A program made the position numbers and the translations under genes. From Amycolatopsis sp. CA-128772 (GTDB lineage Bacteria; Actinomycetota; Actinomycetes; Mycobacteriales; Pseudonocardiaceae), in assembly GCF_002904295.1 (NCBI RefSeq), contig NZ_PPHG01000005.1, positions 62,001 through 126,000 on the forward strand: DNA of 64,000 bases. The letters are read 5' to 3'. Below the pieces are notes generated by a model that searched no databases, had not been told where the DNA came from, and was given only the letters and a program-made list of their open reading frames with translations. This document shows, one piece after another, positions 44,185 to 52,899 of the stretch (positions are counted from its first letter, which is position 1; each line of letters opens with the position of its first letter).

Positions 44185-45677
44185 TGGCTTCCGTCCCGAC
44201 GGTCACGACCGAACTCGGGGCGCTGGTCGGGCTGGCGGGCGACGGTGTCCGCGTGTGGCGCGGGATCCCGTACGCCCGCCCGCCCGTCGGCGAGCTGCGG
44301 TGGAAGGCACCGCAGCCGCCGGCGCTGTCCGGTGGCGTGCACGTCGCGACGGAGTACGGGCCGCACGCGATGCAGGCGCCGGACCCGATGAACCCGACGG
44401 CCGTCTGCGACGAAGACTGCCTGTACCTCAACGTCTGCACGCCCGAAGGCCCCGTGCCGGAGGGCGGCTGGCCGGTATTGTTCTGGCTGCACGGCGGCGG
44501 CTACCGCGTCGGCCACGGCGAGCAGCTGGGGGACGGCGAGGAGTTCGCGCGCGCCGGGATCGTCGTGGTCACCGTCAACTACCGGCTCGGTTCGCTCGGC
44601 TTCCTGCACCTCGGCGGGATCTTCGGCTCGTCCGAGGTGGACGCCGGTGTTTGCGGGTTCCTCGACCAGGTCGAGGCCTTGAAGTGGGTGCGCCGCAACA
44701 TCTCCGCGTTCGGCGGGGACCCGGCGCGGATCACCGTCTACGGCGTTTCGGCGGGCGCGAAGAGCGTCGGGAACCTGATGGGCAGCCCGCTCGGCACGGG
44801 GCTGTTCGCGCAGGCGATCAGCAGTTCCGGCGGCGCCGACCACGTCGCCACGCCGGAAGCGGGGACGGCGCTGGCGCGGCGGCTGCTCGACGAGGTCGGC
44901 TGCCACGACCTCGCCGCGCTGCGGGCGTTGCCCGCCAAGGAGTTCGTCGAGGCGCAGGAGCGGATCCTGAGCGGGTTCCAGGCGCTGTGGCTCTGGCGCC
45001 CGACGCTGCACCCCCGCGTGCTGCCGGAGGTGCCGATCGAGCCGATCCGGCGGGGGAGCGCGGCCGGCGTCTCGCTGCTCGTGGGCTGCAACAGCAACGA
45101 GGGCAGCACGTACGCGCTGATGCTCGGCGACGACGTCGCGACCGCTCCGGCTTCCGATGTGCTCCAGGGCATTCTCGGTGACAAAGGCGCTTCGCAGCTT
45201 CTCGAGACGTATCTTCGCCGCGTCCCCGACCTCAAGGCCGCGAAGATCGCCGCAATGGGCGACGAGCGCTACGGCATCCCGACGCAGCGCCTCGCCGACG
45301 CGCAGTCCGCCTACGCGGCCGTCTACCGCTACCGCATCGACATCGCCGCGCCCGGCGTCCCCGAGCAGCTCGACGGCGGCCACGGCACCGAGACGACGAT
45401 GGCGTGGAAGACACCGCTGCCGCTCGCCTCGCAGGGTTCCGCCGTCAACCCGAAGCGGGAACGCGCGGCGTTGCTCATCCACCGCGCCTGGGTGCGGTTC
45501 ATCCGCGACGGCGTCGCGGACGCGGACGGCCCCGAGTGGCCCCCGTACGGCCCCGAACTCCGGCCGGTGCTGGTTTTCCGGGAAGACACCGACCTGGTGC
45601 TCGACCCACGCTCCGACGAGCGAACAGCCTGGGGCGACACGGAATGGGCGTCCGGGACCTGGTTCCCGGTGACCTGA
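44184..45677 (+). CDS. Type-B carboxylesterase
   Basis: The 497-residue enzyme has VWRGIPYARPPVGELRWKAP, EDCLYLNVCTP, the oxyanion segment WLHGGGYRVGHG and the nucleophile elbow GVSAGAKS (Ser189), the order expected for this family. Downstream Glu and His positions lie in CNSNEGSTY and DGGHGTE. No signal peptide is present. The gene is coupled to the kinase by a TGATG overlap. It may simply share the transcript. Confidence 0.92.
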   Translation: MASVPTVTTELGALVGLAGDGVRVWRGIPYARPPVGELRWKAPQPPALSGGVHVATEYGPHAMQAPDPMNPTAVCDEDCLYLNVCTPEGPVPEGGWPVLFWLHGGGYRVGHGEQLGDGEEFARAGIVVVTVNYRLGSLGFLHLGGIFGSSEVDAGVCGFLDQVEALKWVRRNISAFGGDPARITVYGVSAGAKSVGNLMGSPLGTGLFAQAISSSGGADHVATPEAGTALARRLLDEVGCHDLAALRALPAKEFVEAQERILSGFQALWLWRPTLHPRVLPEVPIEPIRRGSAAGVSLLVGCNSNEGSTYALMLGDDVATAPASDVLQGILGDKGASQLLETYLRRVPDLKAAKIAAMGDERYGIPTQRLADAQSAYAAVYRYRIDIAAPGVPEQLDGGHGTETTMAWKTPLPLASQGSAVNPKRERAALLIHRAWVRFIRDGVADADGPEWPPYGPELRPVLVFREDTDLVLDPRSDERTAWGDTEWASGTWFPVT

Positions 45678-45759
45678 GACCGATCCTTCACCCGCCGTTC
45701 ACTTCGAACCGGCTCGCTCCCGCGTCCAATGAGCGAAAGCCCGTCGAGGGGAGTGGCTC

Positions 45760-46833
45760 GTGAAACGCCGGGTGTCGATCGGACTGGCCGTGGTGCTGGT
45801 GCTGGCCGTCGCGGGGGTGATCATCTGGGGCCGCGGCGACGGCACCGCGTCCAGTGCCGCGACGGTCCGCGGGGTGATCGGTTCGGAAAAGCAGGCCTTC
45901 TTCACCGACCAGCGCGTCATCGACGCCTTCGCCCGGCACGGCCTGAAGGTCGAGGTCGACACGGCCGGGTCGCGGCAGCTCGCGACGACCGTCGACCTCG
46001 GGAAGTACGCGTTCGCGTTCCCGTCGTCGTCGCCCGCGGCGCAGAAGATCCAGCGCGACCGCAAGGTCACCACGGTCTACACGCCGTTCCAGTCGCCGAT
46101 GGCGGTCGCGACCTTCGAGCCGATCGTTTCCCTGCTGCGGGCCGACGGCGTGGTGCACAAGGGCGCCGGCGACTACGACGTCCTCGACGTCGCGAAGTAC
46201 CTCGACCTCGCGCAGGCCGGCACGCGCTGGGACCAGCTGCCCGGCAACACCGCCTACCCGGCGCGCAAGAACGTCCTGGTCACCACGACCGACCCGCGCG
46301 AGTCGAACTCCGCGGCCATGTACCTGTCCATCGTTTCCTTCGTGGCCAACGGGAACGCCGTCGTCAGCACGCCGGAGCAGGAGGCGAAGGTGCTGCCGTC
46401 GGTGGCGAAGCTGTTCCTGGACCAGGGGTACACGCAGAACAGCACCGAGGGGCCGTTCGAGGACTACCTGTCGGCCGGCATGGGCAAGACGCCGCTGGCG
46501 CTGATCTACGAGTCGCAGTTCGTCGGCCGCGTGGTGCGCGGCGACGGCTCGATCCGGCCGGACATGCGGATGCTCTACACCGCGCCGACCGTGTACTCGA
46601 AGCACACGCTCGTCCCGCTGTCGGGTGACGGCGACAAGGTCGGGCAGCTGCTCACGACCGACCCCGAGCTGGGCAGGCTCGCCGCGACCTACGGCTTCCG
46701 CACGACCGACCCGAAGCTGTTCGCCGAGGTCGCCGCGCCGGCCCACGCGCCCGCCGACCTGGTGGACGCGGTCGAACCGCCGTCGTTCGAAACGCTCGAG
46801 CGGCTGCTCGACGCCGTCGGCAAGCAGTACTGA
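45760..46833 (+). CDS. Membrane-anchored solute-binding-like protein
   Basis: The 357-residue protein starts at GTG behind GAGGGGAG. A single N-terminal membrane anchor (RVSIGLAVVLVLAVAGVIIWG) leads into an extracellular periplasmic-binding-fold domain (VRGVIGSEKQAFFTDQRVIDAF, then YLSIVSFVANGNAVVSTPEQEAKVLPSVA). There is no lipobox and no transporter permease nearby. It begins a four-gene operon with the TelA, VWA and small membrane genes. Binding-protein fold is a judgement from sequence pattern; the ligand is unknown. Confidence 0.75.
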   Translation: MKRRVSIGLAVVLVLAVAGVIIWGRGDGTASSAATVRGVIGSEKQAFFTDQRVIDAFARHGLKVEVDTAGSRQLATTVDLGKYAFAFPSSSPAAQKIQRDRKVTTVYTPFQSPMAVATFEPIVSLLRADGVVHKGAGDYDVLDVAKYLDLAQAGTRWDQLPGNTAYPARKNVLVTTTDPRESNSAAMYLSIVSFVANGNAVVSTPEQEAKVLPSVAKLFLDQGYTQNSTEGPFEDYLSAGMGKTPLALIYESQFVGRVVRGDGSIRPDMRMLYTAPTVYSKHTLVPLSGDGDKVGQLLTTDPELGRLAATYGFRTTDPKLFAEVAAPAHAPADLVDAVEPPSFETLERLLDAVGKQY

Positions 46834-46834
46834 C

Positions 46835-47962
46835 ATGGACTTCGCGCTCACCCCTCCCGAGCCGGTCACCGCGATCCCGGCCGAGCGGGCCGCCGGGCTG
46901 ATCACGCTCGGTTCCGACACACGGACGGAAATCACCGTTCGCGCCTCGGAGTTCGCGTCCCGGCTCGAAGCCCTCGACGTCCGTTCGCCGGAGTTCACCG
47001 ATCTGCTGGACGAGCTGCTGGCGGTCGGCGAGGCCGACATGCGCGCGGCGGCCGGCGTCGCGGGGACGATGCTCGACCGGTCCCTGCGCGGTACGACGGC
47101 TCCGCAGGACGGCGTCACGACGAGCCTCGCGAGCCTGCGCCGGACCGTCGCCGAGCTCGATCCGGCGAAGCTGCCGCTCACCGGCCGCAAGCTGCTGGGG
47201 ATGTTCCCGGTCGCGGCCGGCGCGAAGCGGGCGCTGGACCGCTACCGGGCGGCGAACGAGCCGGTCAACGCCCTGGTCCTCGACCTGCGCGGCCGCCAGG
47301 ACGTCCTGCGCCGCGACAACGCCGCGATCAAGGGCGAGCGCGAGCGGCTGTGGAAGGTGATGGGAAAGCTCGCCGAAGCGGCCGCCCTGGCCGAGGCCGT
47401 CGACGGTGCGATCGAGCGGCAGGCCTCGGTGTTCGACCTCGCGGATCCCGGGCGCGCGCAGGTCTTGCGTGGCGACGTGCTGTACCCGATCCGGCAGCGC
47501 CACCAGGACCTGCTGACCCAGCTCGCGGTCAGCGCGCAGGGCTACCTCGCGCTGGACCTGGTGCGCAAGAACAACGACGAGCTGATCCGCGGGGTCGAGC
47601 GGGCGGTGTCGACGACGGTGTCCGCGCTGCGAATCGCGTTGCTGGTCAGCGGGGCGCTGGCGAGCCAGCGGGACGTCCTCGACGAAGTCGCGGCCCTGCA
47701 AACGACCACCGACGGGCTGATCCGCGCCAACGCCGAGCTGCTGGACCGGCAGTCCGCGGAGATCCGCCGGGCGAGCAGCGACCCGGCCGTTGCGACCGAG
47801 ACGATCCGGCAGTCCTTCGACCGGATCTACGCCTCGATCGACGCGATCGACGGGTTCCGCGCCGACGCCGTCACCGCGATGGCGGCGACCGTCGAGTCGC
47901 TGTCCGGCGAGATCCGCCGCGCCGAAGACCACCTGCGCCGTTCGCACGAGGGGGAAGCATGA
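46835..47962 (+). CDS. TelA/KlaA-family toxic anion resistance protein
   Basis: The 375-residue helical protein has the TelA core: GKLLGMFP-like segment near residue 125, then RYRAANEPVNALVLDLRGRQDVLRRDNAAIKGER, VLYPIRQRHQDLLTQLAVSAQGYLALDLVRKNNDELIRGVERA and VSALRIALLVSGALASQRDVL. TelA-family genes are linked to tellurite and colicin resistance and to Ter-type stress systems, though their biochemical role is unsettled. It starts 1 bp after the upstream stop and overlaps the VWA gene by 4 bp. Confidence 0.92.
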   Translation: MDFALTPPEPVTAIPAERAAGLITLGSDTRTEITVRASEFASRLEALDVRSPEFTDLLDELLAVGEADMRAAAGVAGTMLDRSLRGTTAPQDGVTTSLASLRRTVAELDPAKLPLTGRKLLGMFPVAAGAKRALDRYRAANEPVNALVLDLRGRQDVLRRDNAAIKGERERLWKVMGKLAEAAALAEAVDGAIERQASVFDLADPGRAQVLRGDVLYPIRQRHQDLLTQLAVSAQGYLALDLVRKNNDELIRGVERAVSTTVSALRIALLVSGALASQRDVLDEVAALQTTTDGLIRANAELLDRQSAEIRRASSDPAVATETIRQSFDRIYASIDAIDGFRADAVTAMAATVESLSGEIRRAEDHLRRSHEGEA

Positions 47963-49560
47963 GGAAGGTCCTGGCGCTCGCTTTGAGCGCGTTGCTGCTG
48001 GCCGGCTGTTCCGAGCCTTCGACGGCTCCGCTGGGCGAGCCGGAGCCGGGGACGCTGCGGATCCTCGCGGGCAGCGAGCTCGCCGACCTGCAGCCGGTGC
48101 TCGACGAGGCCGTCCAGGCCACCGGCGTGAAGGTCAAGTTCACCTTCACGGGGACCCTCGAGGGCGCCGAAGCGCTGGCGAACGGCAGCGTCGACGGGAA
48201 GTACGACGCGGTGTGGTTCTCCTCCAACCGGTATCCCGCCGGGCTCCCCGAAGCGGCGAAACGGCTCGGAAACCAGGTGAAGATCATGAGCTCGCCGGTG
48301 GTGCTCGGCCTGGCCGCCTCGGTCGTGCAGCGGCTCGGCTGGGCGGGCCGGCCGGTCAGCTGGGGCGAGATCGCCGCGCAGGCCGGGAAGAAGGCGTTCA
48401 GCTACGGGATGACCGACCCGTCGGCGTCGAACTCCGGGTTCTCGGCGCTGGTCGGGGTCGCGTCGGCGCTGGCCGGCGCGGGCAACGCGATCGATGTCCG
48501 GCAGATCGCTTCGGTCACACCGCAGCTGACGCAGTTCTTCGGGGCCCAGGCGCTTTCGGCGGGTTCTTCGGGCTGGCTGTCGGACGCGTACGTCCGGCGT
48601 GCGACCGGCCCGGACCGGGTCGACGGACTGATCAACTACGAGTCCGTGCTGCTGTCGGCGAACGCGTCCGGGAAGCTGCCCGAGCCGCTCACGCTGATCT
48701 ACCCGAGCGACGGCGTCGTCACCGCCGACTACCCGCTCACCCTGCTGGCGTCCGCCGGTGACGACGCGCGCTCGGCCCACCAGCGGCTCGCGGACCACCT
48801 GCGGACGCCTGCGGTCCAGCAGCGGATCATGGAGACCACCGGGCGGCGTCCGGTCGTGCCCGGGGTCGCGCTGGGGCCGCAGTTCGCGCAGCGGGACCTC
48901 GTCGAACTGCCGTTCCCGGCGACGCAGCAGGCGGTCGACGCGTTGCTGTCGGCGTACTTCGACAAGCTCCGGCGGCCCTCGCGGACGCTCTACGTGCTCG
49001 ACACGTCCGGCTCGATGGCGGGCGGGCGGATCGACGCGCTGCGCTCGGCGCTCGTGGGACTGACCGGCGCGGACACCTCGTTGACCGGCCGGTTCCGGCG
49101 GTTCCGGAGCCGGGAGGAGGTGACCGTGCTGCCGTTCAGCACCGGGCCGGCGGCGCCGCGGACGTTCACCGTGCCACCGGAAAACCCGGCGGTGGAGCTG
49201 GCGCGCATCAAGGCGTTCGCCGAGGGGCTTTCGGCTCGTGGCGGGACGGCGATCTACGACAGCCTTTCCCGCGGGTACCAGGTGCTGGCGCCGTTGACGG
49301 CCGCGGATCCGGACCGGTTCACCTCGATCGTGCTGATGACCGACGGGGAGAACGCGAACGGGTCGTCGCTGCCGGACTTCCTGGCGTCCCTGGGGTCGCT
49401 GCCGGCCGCGGTGAGGCAGGTGCCGGTGTTCACGGTCCTGTTCGGCGAAGGCAGCAGCGACGAGCTGACCCAGGTCGCGACGCGGACCGGCGGCAAGGTG
49501 TTCGACGCGCGCGACGTCCAGCTGTCCCGGGTGTTCCAGGAGATTCGCGGGTACCAATGA
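47959..49560 (+). CDS. Lipoprotein: solute-binding domain fused to a VWA domain
   Basis: The 533-residue protein has the lipobox LLLAGC (Cys17). A molybdate/sulfate-binding-protein-like domain (GTLRILAGSELADLQPVLDEA, KIMSSPVVLGLAASV, TDPSASNSGFSALV) occupies residues to about 330. The VWA domain follows, with MIDAS sequence LYVLDTSGSMAGG near 345, Thr in GGTAIYD and the Asp in VLMTDGEN. The VWA part should bind a metal-dependent partner at the cell surface. No ABC permease accompanies it. It overlaps TelA upstream and the small membrane gene downstream by 4 bp each. Confidence 0.88.
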   Translation: MRKVLALALSALLLAGCSEPSTAPLGEPEPGTLRILAGSELADLQPVLDEAVQATGVKVKFTFTGTLEGAEALANGSVDGKYDAVWFSSNRYPAGLPEAAKRLGNQVKIMSSPVVLGLAASVVQRLGWAGRPVSWGEIAAQAGKKAFSYGMTDPSASNSGFSALVGVASALAGAGNAIDVRQIASVTPQLTQFFGAQALSAGSSGWLSDAYVRRATGPDRVDGLINYESVLLSANASGKLPEPLTLIYPSDGVVTADYPLTLLASAGDDARSAHQRLADHLRTPAVQQRIMETTGRRPVVPGVALGPQFAQRDLVELPFPATQQAVDALLSAYFDKLRRPSRTLYVLDTSGSMAGGRIDALRSALVGLTGADTSLTGRFRRFRSREEVTVLPFSTGPAAPRTFTVPPENPAVELARIKAFAEGLSARGGTAIYDSLSRGYQVLAPLTAADPDRFTSIVLMTDGENANGSSLPDFLASLGSLPAAVRQVPVFTVLFGEGSSDELTQVATRTGGKVFDARDVQLSRVFQEIRGYQ

Positions 49561-50117
49561 TGCTGCGCTACCTGGGAACGACCAAGAACCTCGCCGGCTG
49601 CGTCGGCGGGCTGGTCGGCGTCGGCCTGTACCTGGTGGGGGCGGTCGGGTGGTTCTGGCCGTTCGTCGTGGTGGCGCTCTACGCCGCGGGCGCTTTGCTG
49701 GCGCCGGGGGAGAAGGTGCGGCTCGTCGCCGACTCGTCGGTTGCGCTACGGCAGTCGCTGGACGAGCTGGAGGCCACGGTCTCGGCGTCCCGCCTTCCGG
49801 CGTCCTGTGTGGACACGGTCGGCCGGATCGTCGAAGTGCTGCGTGACCTGCTTTCGCGGCCTTCGCGGCTTGCGGCGGATCCCGATCTGCAGCACGCCGT
49901 CGTCCGGCTGGCGGGCACGGATCTGCCGCTGTCGCTGGAAACCTACCTCAACCTGCCGTGGTGGTTCGCGGCCCGGCGCGCCGGCGCGGGCGAGGAACTG
50001 GTGGCACAGCTGGCTTTGCTCGAGGCGGAGGCGCACCGGGTGGCCGAGCGGTTCTACGCGGCGGAGGTCGATCGGCAGGCCGACCACACGCGGTACCTGC
50101 GGGATCGGGACGCCTGA
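49557..50117 (+). CDS. Small membrane protein of the TelA-VWA operon
   Basis: The 186-residue protein has two hydrophobic helices near the N-terminus (LAGCVGGLVGVGLYLVGAVG, FWPFVVVALYAAGALLAPG). A cytoplasmic helical domain (SLDELEATVSASRLPASCVDTVGRIVEVLRDLL) follows, with a charged end. I do not recognise a named family, but similar proteins accompany TelA and VWA genes in actinomycetes as far as I recall. The start overlaps the VWA gene stop. Confidence 0.8.
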   Translation: MMLRYLGTTKNLAGCVGGLVGVGLYLVGAVGWFWPFVVVALYAAGALLAPGEKVRLVADSSVALRQSLDELEATVSASRLPASCVDTVGRIVEVLRDLLSRPSRLAADPDLQHAVVRLAGTDLPLSLETYLNLPWWFAARRAGAGEELVAQLALLEAEAHRVAERFYAAEVDRQADHTRYLRDRDA

Positions 50118-50273
50118 GCCGGGTTCCACCCCTGTGAGTGATGATGTTCGAACGCGCGTTCGAGTAGCTTGGTCGTTGTGAGCCGGCTCGGTTCACCACG
50201 GCAAAGGGGGAGCGTTATGGGCGCGCAGCGAGTTTCGGCAGGGTCAGGGTCATGGCCGCGGTGGTCAGCCAGC

Positions 50274-51044
50274 TCAGCAGATCCGGCAGGGGAATGCGGG
50301 AAAGCGGTCCGGCCATTCCTCCGCCACTGTGTGCAGCACGAGCTCGTCGTGCCGCGGCTCCACCTTCGTCAGTTTCAGGCCGGGCGGAAGTTCCGGCAGG
50401 GGAAGCACGATGGGCTGGAAGCGCCGGGGCGGGCGCAGCTGCCGCCGTCCGATGTGGAGGGTCTGCGGCACGAGCACCACGGCGTCGTCCGCCACCTGCG
50501 GGCGGAGCGTCAGGTGGCCCCAGTGCGGCCGCTTGGCCCAGCGGATCTGCAGCAGCCCGTCGCCGGCCGGGGTGGCGAGGATCCCGGGGCGGGCCTTCGC
50601 CACCCGGTCCCGCAGCACGTCGGCGGACACGGCGATCCCGAGCTGCACCCGCGCGGGCTTGGCGGCCGGCGTGGGCAGCGAGCGGAGGCGGACGTCTTCG
50701 GCGAGCACGGTGACGCGGCGCAGGGGAATGGTGCCGGGTTCGCCGTCGTCGCCGGCCTCGGAATCCGGCCAGTCCACGTCCTCGGCGACGATCCGGACGT
50801 CGCCGAGGCGCCCGGTGGCCAGCCGGAGGCTGTCGGCGGGGTAGTCGAGTCCGGCCAGGGTGAGGCCGACCTCGCGGTCACCCACCTTCGCGGTCAGCCT
50901 GCGGCCGACGAGCTGCTCGGTGACCGTGCGCACCAGGGCGGCCGGCGTAACCGGGACGTTCGGGAGCAGGGAACGCCCGGCCGCGGCCAAGCCGGCCAGC
51001 TCGGGCCAGGGTGACCAGCCGTCGAACCACCTGCCGTCGCTCAT
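50274..51044 (-). CDS. DUF2993-like (LmeA-type) lipid-binding domain protein, probable 3' frameshift
   Basis: The uninterrupted frame gives 256 residues starting MSDGRWFDGWSPWPELAG and containing VGDREVGLTLAGLDYPADSLRLATGRLGDVRIVAEDVDW and LQIRWAKRPHWGHLTLRPQVADDAVVLVPQ, as in DUF2993 proteins. It ends FPAFPCRIC. In the next frame the same DNA reads RIPLPDLLSWLTTAAMTLTLPK and stops at 50215, a far more typical end, so a base is probably missing near 50285-50310. There is no signal peptide. The family includes mycobacterial LmeA of mannolipid metabolism; the role here is unknown. Confidence 0.7.
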   Translation of the reverse strand: MSDGRWFDGWSPWPELAGLAAAGRSLLPNVPVTPAALVRTVTEQLVGRRLTAKVGDREVGLTLAGLDYPADSLRLATGRLGDVRIVAEDVDWPDSEAGDDGEPGTIPLRRVTVLAEDVRLRSLPTPAAKPARVQLGIAVSADVLRDRVAKARPGILATPAGDGLLQIRWAKRPHWGHLTLRPQVADDAVVLVPQTLHIGRRQLRPPRRFQPIVLPLPELPPGLKLTKVEPRHDELVLHTVAEEWPDRFPAFPCRIC

Positions 51045-51120
51045 CCGTCCAGTGTCGCCCAAGGACACCGACGGCGGCGACGGCGGGTGGTTCCCGGCGG
51101 GGTCAGCGGATCGCCTCCGC

Positions 51121-51414
51121 TCACCGTCCCGCGAAGCGGGCGATGATGCCGGTGACGACCAGCCAGAACACCGCGGCCAGGCCGAAGTCGAGGATGACAG
51201 CCAGGCTGGGGCTGTCCACCGGGAACAGGCCGGGCCAGAACAACGCGAGAGGAACCGCCAGTGACTTGATGAACTGGAAGAAGGCGTTGCCGGCGTTCGC
51301 ACCGGCGAGCACCATGATCATGTAGAGAACTTCGATCCCCGCGAAGATCGCGCCGATCGCCGTGATGACCCGCACGGCCGTGTTCCGTCTGGTGGTGGTT
51401 CGCCAAGGAGACAT
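51121..51414 (-). CDS. Small integral membrane protein
   Basis: The 97-residue protein has three predicted helices (TAIGAIFAGIEVLYMIMVLAG, FIKSLAVPLALFWPGLF, SLAVILDFGLAAVFWLVVTGIIA), and a basic start. The function is unknown. It follows a start with weak ribosome-binding sequence and lies downstream, in transcription sense, of a repeat-rich region. Confidence 0.75.
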   Translation of the reverse strand: MSPWRTTTRRNTAVRVITAIGAIFAGIEVLYMIMVLAGANAGNAFFQFIKSLAVPLALFWPGLFPVDSPSLAVILDFGLAAVFWLVVTGIIARFAGR

Positions 51415-51629
51415 GCCGCGAAAATTCCCTAATCGGGTGACAGATCAAACGCTCCAGACCAAAGATTGCGCCGTTCGGCCCCTCCCATTGCTCTCCGGAA
51501 GTCAACGGGCACTGTTGGTGAGCAAGCTCGACCCTGGCCGGGTACCCGAGCGCGAGTCGGCTGGCCCTCATCGGCCCGCGGCCAGGGATAGGCCCAGGGA
51601 TAGGCCCAGACCTTGGGTTTTCTGGCCCC

Positions 51630-51659
51630 GAGCCGAGCCGAGCCGAGCCGAGCCGAGCC
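51630..51659. repeat. GAGCC pentanucleotide array (6 copies)
   Basis: Six perfect GAGCC units lie in a row. To the right, degenerate GAGCT and GAGTC units continue to about 51717, so the array was once longer. Such simple repeats are prone to length change by slippage. Confidence 0.95.
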
Positions 51660-51848
51660 CCGTAGCCCAAGCCCCGAGCTGAGCCGAGCTGAGCCGAGTC
51701 GAGTCGAGCTGAGCTGAGCCCAAACCCCGAGTCCAAGCCCTGTAGCCCAAGCCCAAGCCCCGAGCCGACCCGAGGCCGGACCTCCTCCTCCGCCTCGATC
51801 CGGGCCCCGGCCGGGCGCTGGCCCCCGCGCGGATCCCCGCAACCTGGC

Positions 51849-51916
51849 CAGCGGCTCAGCGAGCCCAGCGGCCCAGCGAGCCCAGCGGCCCAGCGAGCCC
51901 AGCGGGCCAGCGAGCC
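51849..51916. repeat. Four tandem copies of a 17-bp unit
   Basis: The unit CAGCGGCCCAGCGAGCC occurs four times head to tail with one mismatch in the first and one in the last copy. It ends 8 bp from the stop of the cyclodeaminase gene, so it lies in that transcript's 3' region. Confidence 0.95.
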
Positions 51917-51923
51917 CGCCAGG

Positions 51924-52856
51924 CTAGAAACCGGATCCGGCCGGCCGGCGGACTTCGCCCGCGCGTCCCTCACCCAACAGGCGGGCCACCGCCCAATCCT
52001 GCACGGCAAGCCCAACGGACTTGAACACCGTCCGCCCACCCACCGCCGGCGGTTTCCCCAAGGCATCGCCCAGCTCGAGCAAGTCGCCACGCCCCAGCAA
52101 ACCCGTCTCCACCGCGTGGATCACCTCGCCCGCCTCCGCCATCGCCGCGCCGATCTGGTCCACCACCACGCATCCCGCGGTAGCCAGCAACTCGGCCGGC
52201 AGTTCCCGCATGGACGGCAGGTAGGACCCGATCGCGTTCACGTGCACCCGTTCGGGCAAGTCGCCGACCGCAAAGAGAGGAGTACTCGATGAAGTAGCGC
52301 AACACACGACGTCCACGTCGGAAACCGCGTCCGGTGCCCGGCGCGCCACCTGCACCGCCACCTCCGGGAACTCGGCGCTCAACCCGTCCGCCAACGCCTG
52401 CGCGCGCGAAAGATCACGGCCGAACACCGACACGCGGCTCAACCGGCGTACTGCGGCCACCGCGCGGACCTGGTCGGCCGCCTGGGCGCCCGTTCCCAGG
52501 AGGGCCAGCCGGCTCGCCGAGGGCGGGGCCAGCAGGTCCGTTGCGACGCCGGTGACCGCGCCCGTGCGCAACGCGGTCACCTCCACGGCGTCCGCGACCA
52601 CCTGGCCCTCGGCCGTGTTCCACACCAGCGTGCCCAGGATCATCGGGGTGCGGCCCGGGACGAGGTTGAGCGTCTTCACCACCGTTGTCGACGAGGGGGT
52701 GTGGCAGGCGGTCATCACGAGCGTCGTCGCGCCCGCGAACGACAAGCGTTGCGGTACCTCGAAACGGCCGGCCGCCAGCTCCAGGAACGCTTCGCGGACC
52801 GCGGCCACTGCCGCCGGCATCGGGACGGCTCGGCGGACGTCGTCGGCGTCGAGCAT
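51924..52856 (-). CDS. Ornithine cyclodeaminase/mu-crystallin family protein
   Basis: The 310-residue NAD(P)-dependent enzyme has VVKTLNLVPGRTPMILGTLVWN, DAVEVTALRTGAVTGVATDLLAPPSASRLALLGTGAQAADQV (substrate Arg region and Rossmann motif GTGAQA) and VHVNAIGSYLPSMRELP. Members convert ornithine to proline or reduce/oxidise imino acids such as alanine or lysine derivatives. No amino acid pathway genes adjoin it. It is divergent from the pentapeptide gene with only 43 bp between starts. Confidence 0.92.
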   Translation of the reverse strand: MLDADDVRRAVPMPAAVAAVREAFLELAAGRFEVPQRLSFAGATTLVMTACHTPSSTTVVKTLNLVPGRTPMILGTLVWNTAEGQVVADAVEVTALRTGAVTGVATDLLAPPSASRLALLGTGAQAADQVRAVAAVRRLSRVSVFGRDLSRAQALADGLSAEFPEVAVQVARRAPDAVSDVDVVCCATSSSTPLFAVGDLPERVHVNAIGSYLPSMRELPAELLATAGCVVVDQIGAAMAEAGEVIHAVETGLLGRGDLLELGDALGKPPAVGGRTVFKSVGLAVQDWAVARLLGEGRAGEVRRPAGSGF

Positions 52857-52899
52857 GCGGTGGCCCCTCCGGTGTCGGGTCTGCCGTTAGCCTGGCGGG

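Larger units (their letters stand above)
51415..51923. other. 509-bp intergenic region with low-complexity DNA
   Basis: No gene was found; open frames here merely translate the repeats. The strand is strongly asymmetric (G and C separated into blocks), with a perfect GAGCC pentamer array, related GAGCT and GAGTC variants, and a 17-bp tandem repeat next to the cyclodeaminase gene end. Confidence 0.8.

Noticed and set aside
51849..51916. CRISPR array
   Set aside because: The units are contiguous 17-mers without spacers and no cas genes are present.
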